Part shown: in pieces, positions 61,800-64,000 of the stretch | Numbering within the stretch: position 1 is the stretch's first letter | Layout: each line of letters opens with the position of its first letter | Assembly (NCBI GenBank): GCA_023238725.1 | Contig: CM041533.1 | Coordinates: 23,340,176 to 23,404,175 of the forward strand | Origin: Scortum barcoo | Taxonomy: Eukaryota; Chordata; Actinopteri; Centrarchiformes; Terapontidae | Length of the DNA stretch: 64,000 nucleotides | Reading direction: 5' to 3' | Made by a program: the position numbers and the translations under genes | The notes under the pieces: generated by a model | Database searches by the model: none | What the model was told of the DNA's origin: nothing | Seen by the model: only the letters and a program-made list of their open reading frames with translations

Positions 61800-64000
61800 A
61801 TGATTTGGAACTTTTGAAACGATGTCAAGAAATAATCCCCCAGCCTTTGGTTGTGTGTCAGCTTTTGTGAGCCTGGTTACAGAAACACTTAATGAATGTG
61901 AATGCATAATGTTTGTGTAGAACTGCTGTCAATAATGAAGAAATACAATCGTTCTGGGAAACAGGTGATTCCCTGAGACAGGGAACAGTTCTGTGAATTT
62001 TTGGAATACTTATTCAAAACAGATTTTTTTTTAATGAAAATGAAAACTGGAGGTTCCAAAATAAAGTTACAGGAGTGATTTTTTTTCCTCACAACTTCAC
62101 GACAGAGAAGGCCTTTATCCATTATCCAACCATAAAATAGGTGTGATTGTCTCTGAGGAGCTCAGGTACCACCCTGTATCTCTAGCTCACAACTTTCTTA
62201 TAAAAAATTGAGCACCTTATAATTTCAATTAAAAACCCAAAACAAACAATATTTTATTAGTATTCAACAGCTCCTGCTCTCAGCGCGCAAATGGCAAGAC
62301 TCACGAGACTTGTTGATACTGAATTCTAACAAATGAATCTTTTTCCTGAGTAAAGGAAGCTGTTTCTGTGTGCTTAAAGAGACAGATGCAGCTCCACCAT
62401 GGGGAAGATACTTAACACTTGGGTAGATGTGTAGTACTGTATACTGACCGTGGTTGTACCTCAGTGCAGTGACAACCATGATACCACGTGTGTCCACCAC
62501 ACACTGTTATACCAAATATTATTTACTGTTACCTTTATTTTTCCTGTTAGTGTGTTACATTTTCAAAGACACACTATGCTGAAAGAAATGATCACTCATA
62601 GGGTTGTTATATCTCTTTTTGTTGCGGCTCTATAAGCTGCAAAGCATTGTTTAAGCCAGCTGATGTTATCTCTCTCCCGGTGAATAAGGGCCGCACAATT
62701 CCGGTGACATGACCGTGACCGGCATCCGGCAAAATGTACAAAACTACCCTCTCTGAGAAAAAGTCACAGCTGCGCTCAGCCTTCAGACACATACTTTGTA
62801 TGTAAGCAGAGCACCATCAAATGCATCAAGAGAACAAACGTTGACATTGTTATTCCTTTTATTGTAGTGGCCTGTCTCCTGACAAAAGTTTGAAACCAGC
62901 ATTGTCAGGTCCTCACTGAGCAGCTCTCTCTTCATGATGAAAAGGTGGAATAATATAAAAAGGTATCGTCTCGTGCCATTCTACTGACTTTGAAGATGTA
63001 CTGCCGTACAACACAAAACTCTTGGTGAGAGTCTTCACAGCTGAACTTGTTTGGCTAAATGAAGTAAATGAGATCAACTAAACGATCGGTTGTAAAATGC
63101 AATTGTACTGTACTGAAATTGTATTTGTGGGCTTTAATAATGGAGGTAATGGAAATATCGTCAATATTTACATTTTATTTAATATGTTTCAGTTTATATA
63201 GTGCTGGAAAGACAATAGGGAAGTGACGCTGACTTCATTTAATTTGTGCATGCAGCGCATTTGTAATTTAGTCAGTAAAACCACAGAGTTGCAGTTAGGC
63301 TTGATTAGACTTTCACGCAGCCGACTTTATAATACCCCTGCTGCATCGTAAATCACACATTGACAGCACCACATTACGTTTTGTCAGCAAAACAATAAGA
63401 CAGGATGAAAACAGTGTCGTTAAGAAATGCAGGCTACTTCAGTCATTTGTATAACTACACTGACAGCACAGGGTTGTCGCTCATGACAAGACGGCTTTTC
63501 TTGGTGCTGCTGTTGGTTGAAAACTGCATTTGAGCAACATTTTGTTCATGCCAGGCAGGCTGTCTGACCCTGGTCCCAACCTTCTCGCCACAACAGATCA
63601 ATAGGCCTACAGAAGAAAAACCGGGAGATATGAGGTGTAACGTGACAAAAAAAAAACAGACAAAAAAACCCCAATGCACATAATATAACTCACCCACCTG
63701 GGGGTAGGCTGTCGCTGTGTCTGAGGGTGATATGTTTGTCTGAAATCGATCAGAACCAGATGTGAAATACCTGCATGCATCGCATCAGTCAACAAAGGTT
63801 AGCAAAAACCTCAATTCTCACAATAAATACTCCCACATTGCATTGATGGTGGTGTATGATGCACTGCGGGTGGGCACTGTACACCCTCTTGGCAACAGAC
63901 CTTTTCTAGCAGTAGCCAGCTGTTACAGCAAAAAAAAAAAAAAAAAAAAGCTCAGCTCAGCTCAGTCCACTGTGTGCTACCTGCCCAACACCAAACACAA
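61800..64000. other. Gene-free end of the window
   Basis: AT-rich sequence with T/A-runs. No exon or known repeat is supported. It includes a 20-base A-run (63930-63949) followed by tandem 'ctcag' units. Confidence 0.5.

Overview
The window is vertebrate nuclear DNA, most likely from a ray-finned (teleost) fish. Small GC-rich coding exons sit in long AT-rich introns with GT..AG borders. Abundant (CA)n and (GA)n microsatellites and degraded copies of repeats typical of teleosts (Tc1-like transposon remnants, a 'ccatccattttctat...' element, a 'gctaagctaagct' element, a MITE) point the same way. No bacterial operons, CRISPR arrays or rRNA genes are visible, and I could not support a tRNA gene.

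The one gene I can support strongly is the 3' part of a type II classical cadherin on the + strand, best matched by CDH24. Nine exons run from 20130 to 47205. They encode EC3 (two exons), EC4, EC5, the membrane-proximal segment and transmembrane helix, the p120-binding juxtamembrane region, a long unusual insert, and the C-terminal beta-catenin-binding region. Exon lengths of 137, 122 and 118 nt are exactly those I remember for type II cadherins. The signal peptide, prodomain, EC1 and EC2 are not in the window, so 1-20129 is probably intron of the same gene.

The intracellular part is odd. Between the conserved juxtamembrane motif (exon at 43261) and the conserved C-terminal motif (around 46910) there are several hundred extra codons, split by two extra introns. 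The last exon cannot be read in one frame: the frame entering it stops at 46379-46381, while the conserved catenin-binding region lies in another frame. The C-terminus also carries a Lys/Glu-rich extension.

Layout: 1-20129, probable intron with microsatellites, purine/pyrimidine tracts and two Tc1 remnants; 20130-47205, cadherin exons and introns; 47206 to about 49.4 kb, 3'UTR and flank; 50.09-50.91 kb, probable interspersed repeat with a minus-strand open frame; 51.53-52.17 kb, LTR-like or promoter-like block with repeated ATTGG boxes; 52.8-57.7 kb, apparently regulatory non-coding DNA including a 64-bp element present twice, 4.7 kb apart; 61551-61619, a possible terminal exon of an unidentified second + strand gene; the rest shows no genes I can support.
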